Shown: positions 1-6,086, numbered from the stretch's first letter. The stretch is DNA of 8,982 nt from Clostridia bacterium (GCA_030592085.1 JAUUZV010000097.1:1-8982), one strand, 5' to 3'. Notes: generated from the sequence alone by a model not told the origin. Program-made: numbers and translations.

Positions 1-1010
1 ATGATATACAATTCAAAAGAGTTATTAATGAACCAAAAAGGGGAATTGGAAAAACTACTATGACTCGAGTAGAGCAAATTGCAATCATGGAAGGAAAATC
101 ACTATTTGAAATTGTATCTAAATCTAATGAGTATCAAGTGTTAAAATCGGCAACTGATAAATTGCAGAAATTTACAAAAATGATTGAAGGGCTAAAAGAA
201 ACTGAAAAAACTGGAACACTAGAAGCGTTATACGATCAAATTATGGATCAAACTAATATAATTGGAAACTATAATTTAGAAAATACAATTGAAAGCAGAA
301 GTCGAATTGAAAATATTAAAGAATTAAAAAGTGCTATTGTTAACTATGTAGATGATTTTTTTGAAGAACATGGAAATGAAGCTAAATTAGAAGATTTTTT
401 AGCTGCTTGTACATTAGCAACAGATCAAGACAATAAACAACAGCAAAAGGAAGTTACAATTATGACCTTGCATGCTGCAAAAGGTTTAGAATTTTCCGTG
501 GTATTCATAACTGGTATGGAAGAAGGGTTATTTCCAAGTATGATGTCTTTTGAATCAGAAAGTAAAATTGAGGAAGAAAGAAGATTATGTTATGTGGGGA
601 TTACTAGAGCTAAAGAAAAGCTTTACCTTTTAAATGCTAGTGAGAGAACTATTTATGGAAAAACACAACATCATCCTGATTCTATATTTCTTGATGAAGT
701 TCCAATGAATCTAATTGATAGAAATCAGAAAAAAGCGAAAAATAAAAATATTGTTTTTCATCCTAAGAATAAAGCAACACATATAAGCATTACACGTGGT
801 GGAAAAGCCATAGATATTGCAGGATACAAAGCCATACAAGGAGAGGTTCTTGATGTTAGTGTAGGAGATAGGATACTTCATAAAAAATATGGTGAAGGAA
901 CAATTGATAAAGTATCAGGAGATAATAACGATAAAGTTTATGAAATCATATTTGATATGGGTGAAAAAAAACGGTTTATGGCAGCGTTTACAAAACTAAA
1001 AAAAATATAA
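1..1010 (+). CDS. pcrA: ATP-dependent DNA helicase PcrA/UvrD, C-terminal part (5' end outside the window)
   Basis: Superfamily 1A 3'-5' DNA helicase that acts in repair, in replication-fork maintenance and at RNA polymerase. The reading frame is open from the first whole codon at position 3, so the ATG at 60 is internal: the residues before it read RVINEPKRGIGKTT, a characteristic PcrA helicase segment. About 335 residues are visible of a protein usually near 740. Motif V (TLHAAKGLEF) and motif VI (EEERRLCYVGITRAKEKL) are intact, with the motif VI arginine that contacts ATP. The last ~50 residues (GDRILHKKYGEGTI onward) match the small Tudor-like domain at the PcrA C-terminus, known in this family to bind RNA polymerase. 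The Walker motifs and start lie upstream. No terminator follows, so the next two genes may be read through from it. Identification is firm. Confidence 0.95.
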   Translation, partial: DIQFKRVINEPKRGIGKTTMTRVEQIAIMEGKSLFEIVSKSNEYQVLKSATDKLQKFTKMIEGLKETEKTGTLEALYDQIMDQTNIIGNYNLENTIESRSRIENIKELKSAIVNYVDDFFEEHGNEAKLEDFLAACTLATDQDNKQQQKEVTIMTLHAAKGLEFSVVFITGMEEGLFPSMMSFESESKIEEERRLCYVGITRAKEKLYLLNASERTIYGKTQHHPDSIFLDEVPMNLIDRNQKKAKNKNIVFHPKNKATHISITRGGKAIDIAGYKAIQGEVLDVSVGDRILHKKYGEGTIDKVSGDNNDKVYEIIFDMGEKKRFMAAFTKLKKI

Positions 1011-1046
1011 TTTTAAATTTATTGTATTTTTGATAGACTATATATG

Positions 1047-1052
1047 AAAGGA
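1047..1052 (+). promoter_or_regulatory. Ribosome binding site that sets the start of the acetyltransferase gene
   Basis: AAAGGA lies 6 nt before the ATG at 1059. An earlier in-frame ATG at 1044 immediately precedes this site and has no purine-rich sequence of its own, so 1059 is the better start. Confidence 0.75.
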
Positions 1053-1058
1053 AATAAA

Positions 1059-1622
1059 ATGAAATATTTTAAACGTTTACCTGGAGAAAAAATATACTTA
1101 TCGCCTATAAATATTGAAGATGTTAATCAATATACAAAATGGCTTAATCAATCAGATATTTTAATTCCATTAGGTCTACAAACTTTATTATTATCTTTAA
1201 TAAAAGAGAAAGAAAAGTTAGAAAGTTATGCTAAGAGTAATGATAGTTATAATTTTTCAATTATAAAAAAAGATAGCGATGAATTATTAGGAAATATTTC
1301 CTTATTTTTCATTAATCAAATTCATCAAGAGGCAACCATAGGATTGTTCATTGGAGAAAAACATAATAGAGGTAAGGGTTATGGCAAAGAAGCCATGTTA
1401 TTAATATTAGATTATGGTTTTAATTTTCTGAATTTACATAATATAAAGTTAGAGGTATTTGAGTTTAACAAAGCTGCAATTTCTTTATATGAAAAAATAG
1501 GATTTAAGACATTTGGGATTAGACATGAAACTCATTACTTAGATAACAAGAGATACAATCAACATTATATGGAAATTATTAAAAGTGATTTTACTAGTAA
1601 ATATATAAAAAGAATAGACTAA
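1059..1622 (+). CDS. GNAT-family N-acetyltransferase (RimJ/RimL-like)
   Basis: A 187-residue protein of the GNAT fold, which transfers an acetyl group from acetyl-CoA to an amine. The N-terminus (RLPGEKIYLSPINIEDVNQY) is the usual opening of the RimJ/RimL/SpeG-like branch, where members modify ribosomal protein N-termini, polyamines or small molecules. The acetyl-CoA pyrophosphate loop (motif A, R/QxxGxG) is seen as RGKGYG at residues 104-109, followed by a helix and then the typical FNKAAISLYEKIGFK segment of motif B. The start at 1059 is chosen by its ribosome binding site. The gene begins 48 nt after pcrA with no obvious terminator between, and ends 18 nt before the phosphatase gene, so cotranscription with both is plausible. 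The substrate cannot be told from the sequence; neighbours give no clear hint. Confidence 0.87.
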   Translation: MKYFKRLPGEKIYLSPINIEDVNQYTKWLNQSDILIPLGLQTLLLSLIKEKEKLESYAKSNDSYNFSIIKKDSDELLGNISLFFINQIHQEATIGLFIGEKHNRGKGYGKEAMLLILDYGFNFLNLHNIKLEVFEFNKAAISLYEKIGFKTFGIRHETHYLDNKRYNQHYMEIIKSDFTSKYIKRID

Positions 1623-1640
1623 AAAACAAAGGATAAAAAT

Positions 1641-2240
1641 ATGAGTACACAAGTATATTTAATTAGACATGGGGAGACCATGTGGAATAAAGAACGAATT
1701 GTTCAAGGACATCTAAATTCAGAATTATCAAGTGAGGGAAGATCACAGGCAAAAGCAGTAGGCGAAAAATTAAAAGATTATAACTTTGATGTTATTTATT
1801 CATCTGATTTAGACAGAGCTATTGATACAGCCAATTGTATTAATAAACATCATAACCAAGTTATTATTCTAGATGAACTATTGAGAGAAAGAAGTCTTGG
1901 TGTGTTAGAAGGAAAAAACTGGAATACAATTAGAAAAAATCATAAAGAAGCAGGAGATATTTATCATTCAGAGGATATGAATAGTGAAATACCTGGTGGT
2001 GGTGAAAGTAAAACTCAATTTGCAAATCGTGTTAAGATATTTATGGATAAAATAGCTGTTCAAGAAGAAGGGAAAAAAGTTCTGATTATTACACATGGTT
2101 GGTATATTATATATTTTATTAACACTGTTTTAGGAATGTCACATGAAGAAAAGAGTAGGCTTCATTATGTAAGGAATGGATCAATAAGTAAGGTTATATA
2201 TCAAAAAGGAGAATGGTTCTTAGAGAAATTTAATACTTAA
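1641..2240 (+). CDS. Histidine phosphatase family protein (phosphoglycerate-mutase fold)
   Basis: A 199-residue soluble enzyme of the histidine phosphatase superfamily, which works through a phosphohistidine intermediate. The hallmark LIRHGET is at residues 7-13 with H10 as the phosphate acceptor. The substrate-side segments SSDLDRAIDTA and LRERSLGVLEG follow, with E83 as probable acid/base. The second catalytic histidine is H152 in ITHGW. The start has AAAGGA at 1628-1633, 7 nt upstream. Length and motifs fit the cofactor-independent phosphatase branch (PhoE/GpmB/CobC-like) better than true glycolytic phosphoglycerate mutase, which is longer. The substrate is not determinable: a broad-specificity phosphatase, a sugar or nucleotide phosphatase, and alpha-ribazole phosphatase are all possible. 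It converges on the minus-strand TIM-barrel gene and overlaps its end by 11 bp. Confidence 0.9.
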   Translation: MSTQVYLIRHGETMWNKERIVQGHLNSELSSEGRSQAKAVGEKLKDYNFDVIYSSDLDRAIDTANCINKHHNQVIILDELLRERSLGVLEGKNWNTIRKNHKEAGDIYHSEDMNSEIPGGGESKTQFANRVKIFMDKIAVQEEGKKVLIITHGWYIIYFINTVLGMSHEEKSRLHYVRNGSISKVIYQKGEWFLEKFNT

Positions 2241-3204
2241 GTATTTTATTTTGGTCATCTAGCATTGTACCCCAATTAGATATATCTTTAGGAAGAAATT
2301 CATATACAACCCATTCAGGATTAATTAAATCTATGATTTGATTAATCCTTTCATCAATAAAGGGAACATGAGTATCAATTTTAGATATATGCTCATAAAC
2401 ATCAATTAATTTTTCCATAAAATCTTTTTTTGTAATTGATATTTCTGCTTTTTTATTATGGTTTTCTCTTATATAAGGTGCAAAACTAGATTTATTTAGA
2501 TGAATACCTTTTATATAAGGTAGAATTTTTTTATTGTTGTTTAAAACATATAACAGATATTTAATGGCCTCATCATATGAGGAGATAGATCTATTAGTTA
2601 ATAATAAATGAGAAATATCTAAAATAAATCCTTTATTTTCATAATTTATTTGGTCAAGAAAATATATTGCTTTTTTTGAATCTAAGAAAGTTAAACCTGG
2701 TGACCATAAATTTTCGAAAAGTAACATTGGACCATCACCTTTAAATACCTGATTAACAAGTTTAGCGGTTTCATCTAATACGAGCAAATCATCATTTAAA
2801 AAGTTTAAGTTATATGTTTCTTCAATGGAAATTTGTGAGACATGGTAAACCATATACTCACAAGATAATTTTTTTGCCATTTCAAATTCTTGATGATACT
2901 TATTAATAAATCCATTCTTCTTAGTAAAACCATAATAGTTTTTTACATTTTCATAATTAATAAATTCATCTAATAGTCTTGATTGATTATTAGTCCATAA
3001 GTCTAACCACATTGGCCAATATATTAAGTGAAGTCCCTTTACTAAATTAATTGGAATTTCATTAATATTTCCAGGATTATATAAAATTCCTTCAATACCA
3101 TCAATATTATGTTCAACTAAAAAATCAGTTAGTTTACCATAATCATTATGAAACCAGTCATTAACAATATTTCCTTTAATCGCTACATTCGCTAATATTT
3201 TCAT
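2230..3204 (-). CDS. Xylose-isomerase-like TIM-barrel protein, substrate unknown
   Basis: A protein of about 324 residues resembling the sugar phosphate isomerase/epimerase and AP endonuclease family 2 superfamily, metal-dependent TIM barrels. Numbered from the ATG at 3204, likely metal-site residues fall at expected strand ends: H121 (YHVS), E164 (FENLW), D196 and H199 (LDISH), H235 (GIHLNKS) and E302 (VYEF). A tryptophan-rich stretch (YWPMWLDLW, about residues 62-70) and a late IDTHVPF motif look family-specific, but I cannot assign a function. There is no signal peptide. Two in-frame ATGs are possible, 3210 and 3204; neither has a ribosome binding site. A good -10 element abuts 3210 and would place the RNA start near 3204, so 3204 is preferred. 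It is divergent from the HD-GYP gene and convergent with the phosphatase. The phosphatase neighbour makes cobamide salvage conceivable, but only as a guess. Confidence 0.72.
   Translation of the reverse strand: MKILANVAIKGNIVNDWFHNDYGKLTDFLVEHNIDGIEGILYNPGNINEIPINLVKGLHLIYWPMWLDLWTNNQSRLLDEFINYENVKNYYGFTKKNGFINKYHQEFEMAKKLSCEYMVYHVSQISIEETYNLNFLNDDLLVLDETAKLVNQVFKGDGPMLLFENLWSPGLTFLDSKKAIYFLDQINYENKGFILDISHLLLTNRSISSYDEAIKYLLYVLNNNKKILPYIKGIHLNKSSFAPYIRENHNKKAEISITKKDFMEKLIDVYEHISKIDTHVPFIDERINQIIDLINPEWVVYEFLPKDISNWGTMLDDQNKILKY
2232..2245. repeat. 14-bp perfect palindrome at the convergent gene ends
   Basis: AATACTTAAGTATT is perfectly self-complementary and spans the stop codon of the phosphatase gene (2238-2240) and the last base of the minus-strand stop codon (2230-2232). 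As RNA it could form only a 5-bp AT-rich stem with a TTAA loop, followed on the plus strand by a T-rich stretch. This is at best a weak plus-strand terminator; it may be chance in AT-rich DNA. Confidence 0.4.
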
Positions 3205-3210
3205 TGTCAT

Positions 3211-3219
3211 ATTATAACA
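3211..3219 (-). promoter_or_regulatory. Extended -10 promoter for the TIM-barrel gene
   Basis: Read on the minus strand, TGTTATAAT is an extended -10 (TGnTATAAT) with a perfect hexamer at 3216-3211. No convincing -35 is seen at 16-18 bp, which extended -10 promoters tolerate. Standard spacing puts the RNA start at about 3204, on the second candidate ATG, implying a leaderless or nearly leaderless message. Confidence 0.5.
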
Positions 3220-3231
3220 TAAGTTTGTTAT
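3214..3231. repeat. Inverted repeat in the divergent promoter region
   Basis: ATAACA and TGTTAT arms, 6 bp each, are separated by 6 bp (TAAGTT). The left arm overlaps the minus-strand -10 and the right arm overlaps the plus-strand -35, so a protein bound here could block both promoters. Operator function is inferred from position only. Confidence 0.4.
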
Positions 3232-3253
3232 CGTTAAATGATAATGATATAAT
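3225..3253 (+). promoter_or_regulatory. Promoter of the HD-GYP response regulator gene
   Basis: TTGTTA (3225-3230), a 17-bp spacer and TATAAT (3248-3253) with an upstream TG at the extended -10 position (3245-3246). Predicted RNA start is near 3260, giving a leader of about 22 nt that contains the ribosome binding site. Confidence 0.65.
3228..3244. repeat. 17-bp near-palindrome in the promoter spacer
   Basis: TTATCGTTAAATGATAA pairs at seven of eight positions around a central A. It lies between the -35 and -10 of the HD-GYP promoter and overlaps the other inverted repeat by 4 bp. Its 8-1-8 geometry resembles a Fur/PerR-type site, though the bases differ from the palindrome before perR. A tandem ATGATA duplication (3238-3249) follows it. 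Confidence 0.35.
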
Positions 3254-3269
3254 TAAACAAAGATATATG

Positions 3270-3275
3270 AAGGGA
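3270..3275 (+). promoter_or_regulatory. Ribosome binding site that sets the HD-GYP gene start
   Basis: AAGGGA lies 6 nt before the ATG at 3282. The frame stays open upstream to a TTG at 3204, but that extension would cross the promoter and has no ribosome binding site, so 3282 is the start. Confidence 0.8.
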
Positions 3276-3281
3276 AAAATC

Positions 3282-4637
3282 ATGAATAGTAATGTGAAGG
3301 TACTCATAATAGAAGACAATAATGCAGATTGTCAACTAGTAACAGAGTATTTAACTAACTCTAAAAATAATATTTATAATATTACTGATGTTCAATCACT
3401 TGAAAAAGGAATTATAAAATTACAAGAAAAACAATTCGATATTATTTTATTAGATTTAAATCTACCAGATTCTAAAGGGATAGACACATATTACAAATTA
3501 AGGGAAAAATCTAATATTCCAATTATTATATTAACTAGTAATCAAGATTATCAATTAAGTATTGAAACTATAAAAAAAGGTGCTGAAGATTATATAAATA
3601 AAAATAACTTAAGTACCTATTTATTGGAAAAGTCTATTATTTATACTCTTGAGAGGATTGAATATAGGAATAAATTTGAAGAATCAGAGTCAAATGTTAC
3701 ACAATTATTAGAAGCTTCATCTGATGCAATTTATGTTTTAGATAAAGATTATCGTTATGTAGTTATTAATAGTGCAGGGCTTCGCATGATTAATAAAAGG
3801 AAAGATGAAGTGATTAATAAAAAGATAACAAGCATCTTTCCTGGTATTGAACAAAGTGCATTCTTTAAAATGTATAAAGAAGTAATGGAAACTAGACAAT
3901 CTAATTATTTTTCAGATCATTTTACAATTAACGGACACGAAAATTATTATGAAGTAAAAGTAGATCCATCAAAAAATGGGATTTTATGCTTTGCTCGTGA
4001 CATAACTGAGAGAAGAGAAGAAGAAATAAAATTAGTTGAATCAATGATTCACTTAGAAAAATCAGTTGTTACAACTCTTGAAGTTCTGGCTAATATGGTA
4101 GAATTAAAAGACCCATATACGGCAGGCCATCAAAAAATTTGTGCTGAATTATCTAAAGAGATTGCAATTGAATTGGGAATGGACAATGAGCAAATAGAAG
4201 GAGTATTCATGGCTGCAAGTATTCATGATATTGGTAAAATATCCATACCTTCATCAATACTAAGCAAACCAACATCATTAAACTATAATGAAATTGTACT
4301 AGTTAGAGAACATACAATACTTGGATGTGAATTAGTTAAGAAAATTGATACAAAATGGCCACTTTGTGAAGTTATTTTACAACATCATGAGCGTATTGAT
4401 GGTTCTGGTTATCCTCATGGAATAAAAGGTGATAAAATATCAATTGAAGCAAAAATTGTGGCAGTTGCAGATGTTATAGAAGCTATGAACGCCCATAGAC
4501 CATACAGACCTTCATTAGGAATGGAAGCCGCACTTCACGAAATTAATAACCATGTGGGAACATTATTCGATAAAGATGTAGTTAATGCTTGTAATAAAGT
4601 TATAGAAAAAGGTCTTATTTCCTTTAAAAATAGTTGA
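3282..4637 (+). CDS. Response regulator with REC, PAS and HD-GYP domains (probable cyclic-di-GMP phosphodiesterase)
   Basis: A 451-residue cytoplasmic signalling protein. The receiver domain (residues ~5-120) has the acidic pair E11-D12, phospho-acceptor D58, T85 and K107, so it should be phosphorylatable. A PAS domain (~140-245) opens with LLEASSDAIYVLDKDYRYVVINSAG and ends in the usual DITERREEE linker. The HD-GYP output domain (~265-445) carries DPYTAGHQ (H283), the HD pair H315-D316 in HDIGKISIP, and HHERIDGSGYP with H368, H369 and G376-Y377-P378. These residues bind the metal centre that hydrolyses cyclic-di-GMP in characterised members. All key residues are present, so activity is likely; cyclic GMP-AMP or another cyclic dinucleotide is a less likely substrate. 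No histidine kinase is adjacent, so its partner lies elsewhere. It has its own promoter, and its stop codon overlaps the -35 of the next operon. Confidence 0.92.
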   Translation: MNSNVKVLIIEDNNADCQLVTEYLTNSKNNIYNITDVQSLEKGIIKLQEKQFDIILLDLNLPDSKGIDTYYKLREKSNIPIIILTSNQDYQLSIETIKKGAEDYINKNNLSTYLLEKSIIYTLERIEYRNKFEESESNVTQLLEASSDAIYVLDKDYRYVVINSAGLRMINKRKDEVINKKITSIFPGIEQSAFFKMYKEVMETRQSNYFSDHFTINGHENYYEVKVDPSKNGILCFARDITERREEEIKLVESMIHLEKSVVTTLEVLANMVELKDPYTAGHQKICAELSKEIAIELGMDNEQIEGVFMAASIHDIGKISIPSSILSKPTSLNYNEIVLVREHTILGCELVKKIDTKWPLCEVILQHHERIDGSGYPHGIKGDKISIEAKIVAVADVIEAMNAHRPYRPSLGMEAALHEINNHVGTLFDKDVVNACNKVIEKGLISFKNS

Positions 4638-4662
4638 CGATTATATTAATAAATAGTATCAT
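4634..4662 (+). promoter_or_regulatory. Promoter of the perR-dfx-rbr operon
   Basis: TTGACG (4634-4639), a 17-bp spacer and TATCAT (4657-4662), each one base from consensus. Predicted RNA start is near 4669, giving a leader of about 24 nt. The -35 overlaps the stop codon of the HD-GYP gene (4635-4637). Confidence 0.75.
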
Positions 4663-4676
4663 AATCGTAACGATTA
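4662..4676. promoter_or_regulatory. 7-1-7 palindromic operator, likely Fur/PerR-family box
   Basis: TAATCGT-A-ACGATTA is a perfect palindrome with the 7-1-7 geometry known for Fur and PerR boxes. It starts at the last base of the -10 and covers the predicted RNA start at 4669, an ideal repressor position. Because the first gene of the operon encodes a PerR-like protein, autoregulation is the simplest inference. The sequence differs from the classical Bacillus PerR box TTATAATNATTATAA in its central CGT/ACG. Confidence 0.7.
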
Positions 4677-4692
4677 CTATTAAGGGGAATTG

Positions 4693-5088
4693 ATGCAACA
4701 GTATAGACATTCAAAAAAGCGAGAACATATTTTATCATATATTAAATCTGTAAAAACTCATCCCACAGCTAATATAATTTATGATGAAATGAAACCTATA
4801 TTTCCCAATCTTAGTATGGGAACAGTATATAGAAATTTACAGATACTAACCAATCAAGGTAAAATATCTAAATTAGATTTTGGTAGTACCTTTGATCATT
4901 ATGATGGATATACTAAAGAACACAGTCATTTTGTTTGTACATTATGTCAATGTGTTTATGATATACAAGGTGACTATCCAAATGTAGAACAAGTACAGCT
5001 TATAACAACTCATCAAATTGATGGTTGTTTGGTAAAATATTACGGTCTTTGTCAAGACTGTTTAGGAAAAGATGAAAGGAGTAATTAA
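4693..5088 (+). CDS. perR: Fur-family peroxide-responsive repressor, PerR-like
   Basis: A 131-residue metal-dependent repressor. The N-terminal winged helix covers residues ~5-65, with the recognition segment SMGTVYRNLQIL. The C-terminal dimerisation domain has two CxxC pairs, C82/C85 and C120/C123, for structural zinc. Aligning by hand to Bacillus subtilis PerR, all five regulatory metal ligands are kept: H23, D71, H77, H79 and D90 (H37, D85, H91, H93, D104 there). The aspartate at D90 favours PerR over Fur, and H23 and H77 match the histidines that peroxide oxidises in PerR. It lacks about 14 N-terminal residues of the Bacillus protein. A TAA stop at 4681 rules out an upstream start, and AAGGGG (4682-4687) sits 5 nt before the ATG. 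First gene of the operon with dfx and rbr, likely autoregulated through the palindrome at 4662-4676. Confidence 0.9.
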   Translation: MQQYRHSKKREHILSYIKSVKTHPTANIIYDEMKPIFPNLSMGTVYRNLQILTNQGKISKLDFGSTFDHYDGYTKEHSHFVCTLCQCVYDIQGDYPNVEQVQLITTHQIDGCLVKYYGLCQDCLGKDERSN

Positions 5089-5089
5089 A

Positions 5090-5473
5090 ATGAAAAAAGG
5101 TAGTTTTTATTATTGTGAGATTTGTAATAATCTTGTAAAGGTAATTGATGCAAATGCAGATGCATTAGTATGTTGTGGACAACCAATGAATTTACTTGAA
5201 CCACATACTCAAGATAGTGGGAAAGAAAAACATGTTCCTGTTATTATTCCAGAAGGAGATAATACTAGAGTTGTTTTAGGAGAGGTACCTCATCCAATGA
5301 CTGAAGAACATTATATTGATTTTATCCAAGTGGAAACTAATGCTGGTAAAATTGGTATTCAATATGTAAGAGGTCAAGAAAAAGCAGAGGCTGTTTTTAA
5401 TCTAAAAGCAGAAGAGATTGTTGATGTGGTTGCTTACTGTAATTTACATGGACTATGGATTGTAAAAAATTAA
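5090..5473 (+). CDS. dfx: Desulfoferrodoxin (two-iron superoxide reductase)
   Basis: A 127-residue cytoplasmic enzyme that reduces superoxide to hydrogen peroxide without making oxygen, typical of anaerobes. The N-terminal desulforedoxin-like domain holds the Cys4 iron (centre I) through C9, C12, C28 and C29. The catalytic domain holds centre II through H48 (in EKHVP), H68 (PHP), H74, C117 and H120 (YCNLHG); the EK pair before H48, known to aid catalysis, is kept. This makes it the two-iron class rather than the one-iron neelaredoxin. AAAGGAG at 5075-5081, inside the end of perR, lies 8 nt before the ATG, and only 1 nt separates the genes, so translation is probably coupled. Electrons usually come from rubredoxin, which is not encoded here. 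Its peroxide product is the natural substrate for the rubrerythrin encoded next. Confidence 0.96.
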   Translation: MKKGSFYYCEICNNLVKVIDANADALVCCGQPMNLLEPHTQDSGKEKHVPVIIPEGDNTRVVLGEVPHPMTEEHYIDFIQVETNAGKIGIQYVRGQEKAEAVFNLKAEEIVDVVAYCNLHGLWIVKN

Positions 5474-5490
5474 TTGTGGAGGAATATAAT

Positions 5491-6027
5491 ATGGCTAATT
5501 TAAAAGGAACAAAAACTGAGAAAAACCTACAAGAAGCTTTTGCAGGCGAATCACAGGCACGAAACAAATATACTTACTTTTCAAGCGTTGCTAAAAAAGA
5601 AGGTTATGTTCAAATTGCAAACTTTTTTGCTGAAACAGCTGATAATGAAAAAGAGCATGCTAAATTATGGTTTAAAGAATTACAAGGTATTGGAGATACA
5701 ATGACAAACCTTGAAGCAGCAGCAGCAGGTGAGTATGGCGAGTGGACAGAAATGTATCCAAGAATGGCAAAAGATGCTAAAGAAGAAGGATTTAAAAAAA
5801 TAGCTATGCTATTTGAAGGTGTTGCAGCTATTGAAAAAGAGCATGAAGCTAGATACAATAAACTACGTAAAAATATTAAAGATAATTCTATATTCGTAAA
5901 ACCTGAAAAAGTTTATTGGAAATGTTTAAATTGTGGACATATTCATTATGGAGAAAAAGCATTGGAAGTTTGTCCTGTTTGTGCACATCCAAAAGCTCAT
6001 TTTGAAGTATTAGGAAAAAATTACTAA
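5491..6027 (+). CDS. rbr: Rubrerythrin (NAD(P)H-linked peroxide reductase)
   Basis: A 178-residue cytoplasmic enzyme that reduces hydrogen peroxide to water in anaerobes. The N-terminal four-helix ferritin-like domain supplies diiron ligands E20, E53, H56, E81, E84, E115 and H118, including two EKEH motifs (53-56 and 115-118). The C-terminal rubredoxin domain binds one iron through C145/C148 (CLNCGH) and C161/C164 (CPVCAHPK). Length and domain order are those of classical rubrerythrin, not the reversed or rubredoxin-less forms. The frame is open further upstream, but GGAGG at 5478-5482 lies 8 nt before the ATG at 5491, which fits the family N-terminus (NLKGTKTEKNLQEAFAGESQAR). Third and last gene of the perR operon, 17 nt after dfx and followed by an intrinsic terminator. 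The rubredoxin or reductase that feeds it electrons is not in the window. Confidence 0.97.
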   Translation: MANLKGTKTEKNLQEAFAGESQARNKYTYFSSVAKKEGYVQIANFFAETADNEKEHAKLWFKELQGIGDTMTNLEAAAAGEYGEWTEMYPRMAKDAKEEGFKKIAMLFEGVAAIEKEHEARYNKLRKNIKDNSIFVKPEKVYWKCLNCGHIHYGEKALEVCPVCAHPKAHFEVLGKNY

Positions 6028-6047
6028 GAATAAATTACATAAAATAT

Positions 6048-6077
6048 AAAAAACCAGGATTTATTCCTGGTTTTTTT
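6048..6077 (+). terminator. Rho-independent terminator after rubrerythrin
   Basis: A 12-bp stem (arms 6048-6059 and 6065-6076; core CCAGGA/TCCTGG) with a 5-nt loop TTTAT, followed by T residues to 6077. It begins 21 nt after the rbr stop and separates the stress operon from the histidine operon. The A-rich upstream arm could also let it work in the opposite direction. Confidence 0.93.
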
Positions 6078-6086
6078 ATTTTATGA

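Noticed and set aside
60..62. ATG at 60 as the start of the helicase gene
   Set aside because: The frame is open from the window edge and the preceding residues are conserved PcrA sequence, so this methionine is internal.
1011..1046. Terminator or separate promoter between pcrA and the acetyltransferase gene
   Set aside because: The gap is AT-rich but has no stable hairpin and no -35/-10 pair with acceptable spacing.
3238..3256. Fur-box-like GATAAT repeats before the HD-GYP gene
   Set aside because: The left half (TGATAAT) matches the Fur consensus, but the mirrored half does not, and the bases coincide with the extended -10 element.
5610..5858. Minus-strand open frame inside rubrerythrin
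   Set aside because: It lies wholly within a gene with complete ligand sets on the other strand, shows no recognisable domain, and is explained as an antisense shadow.
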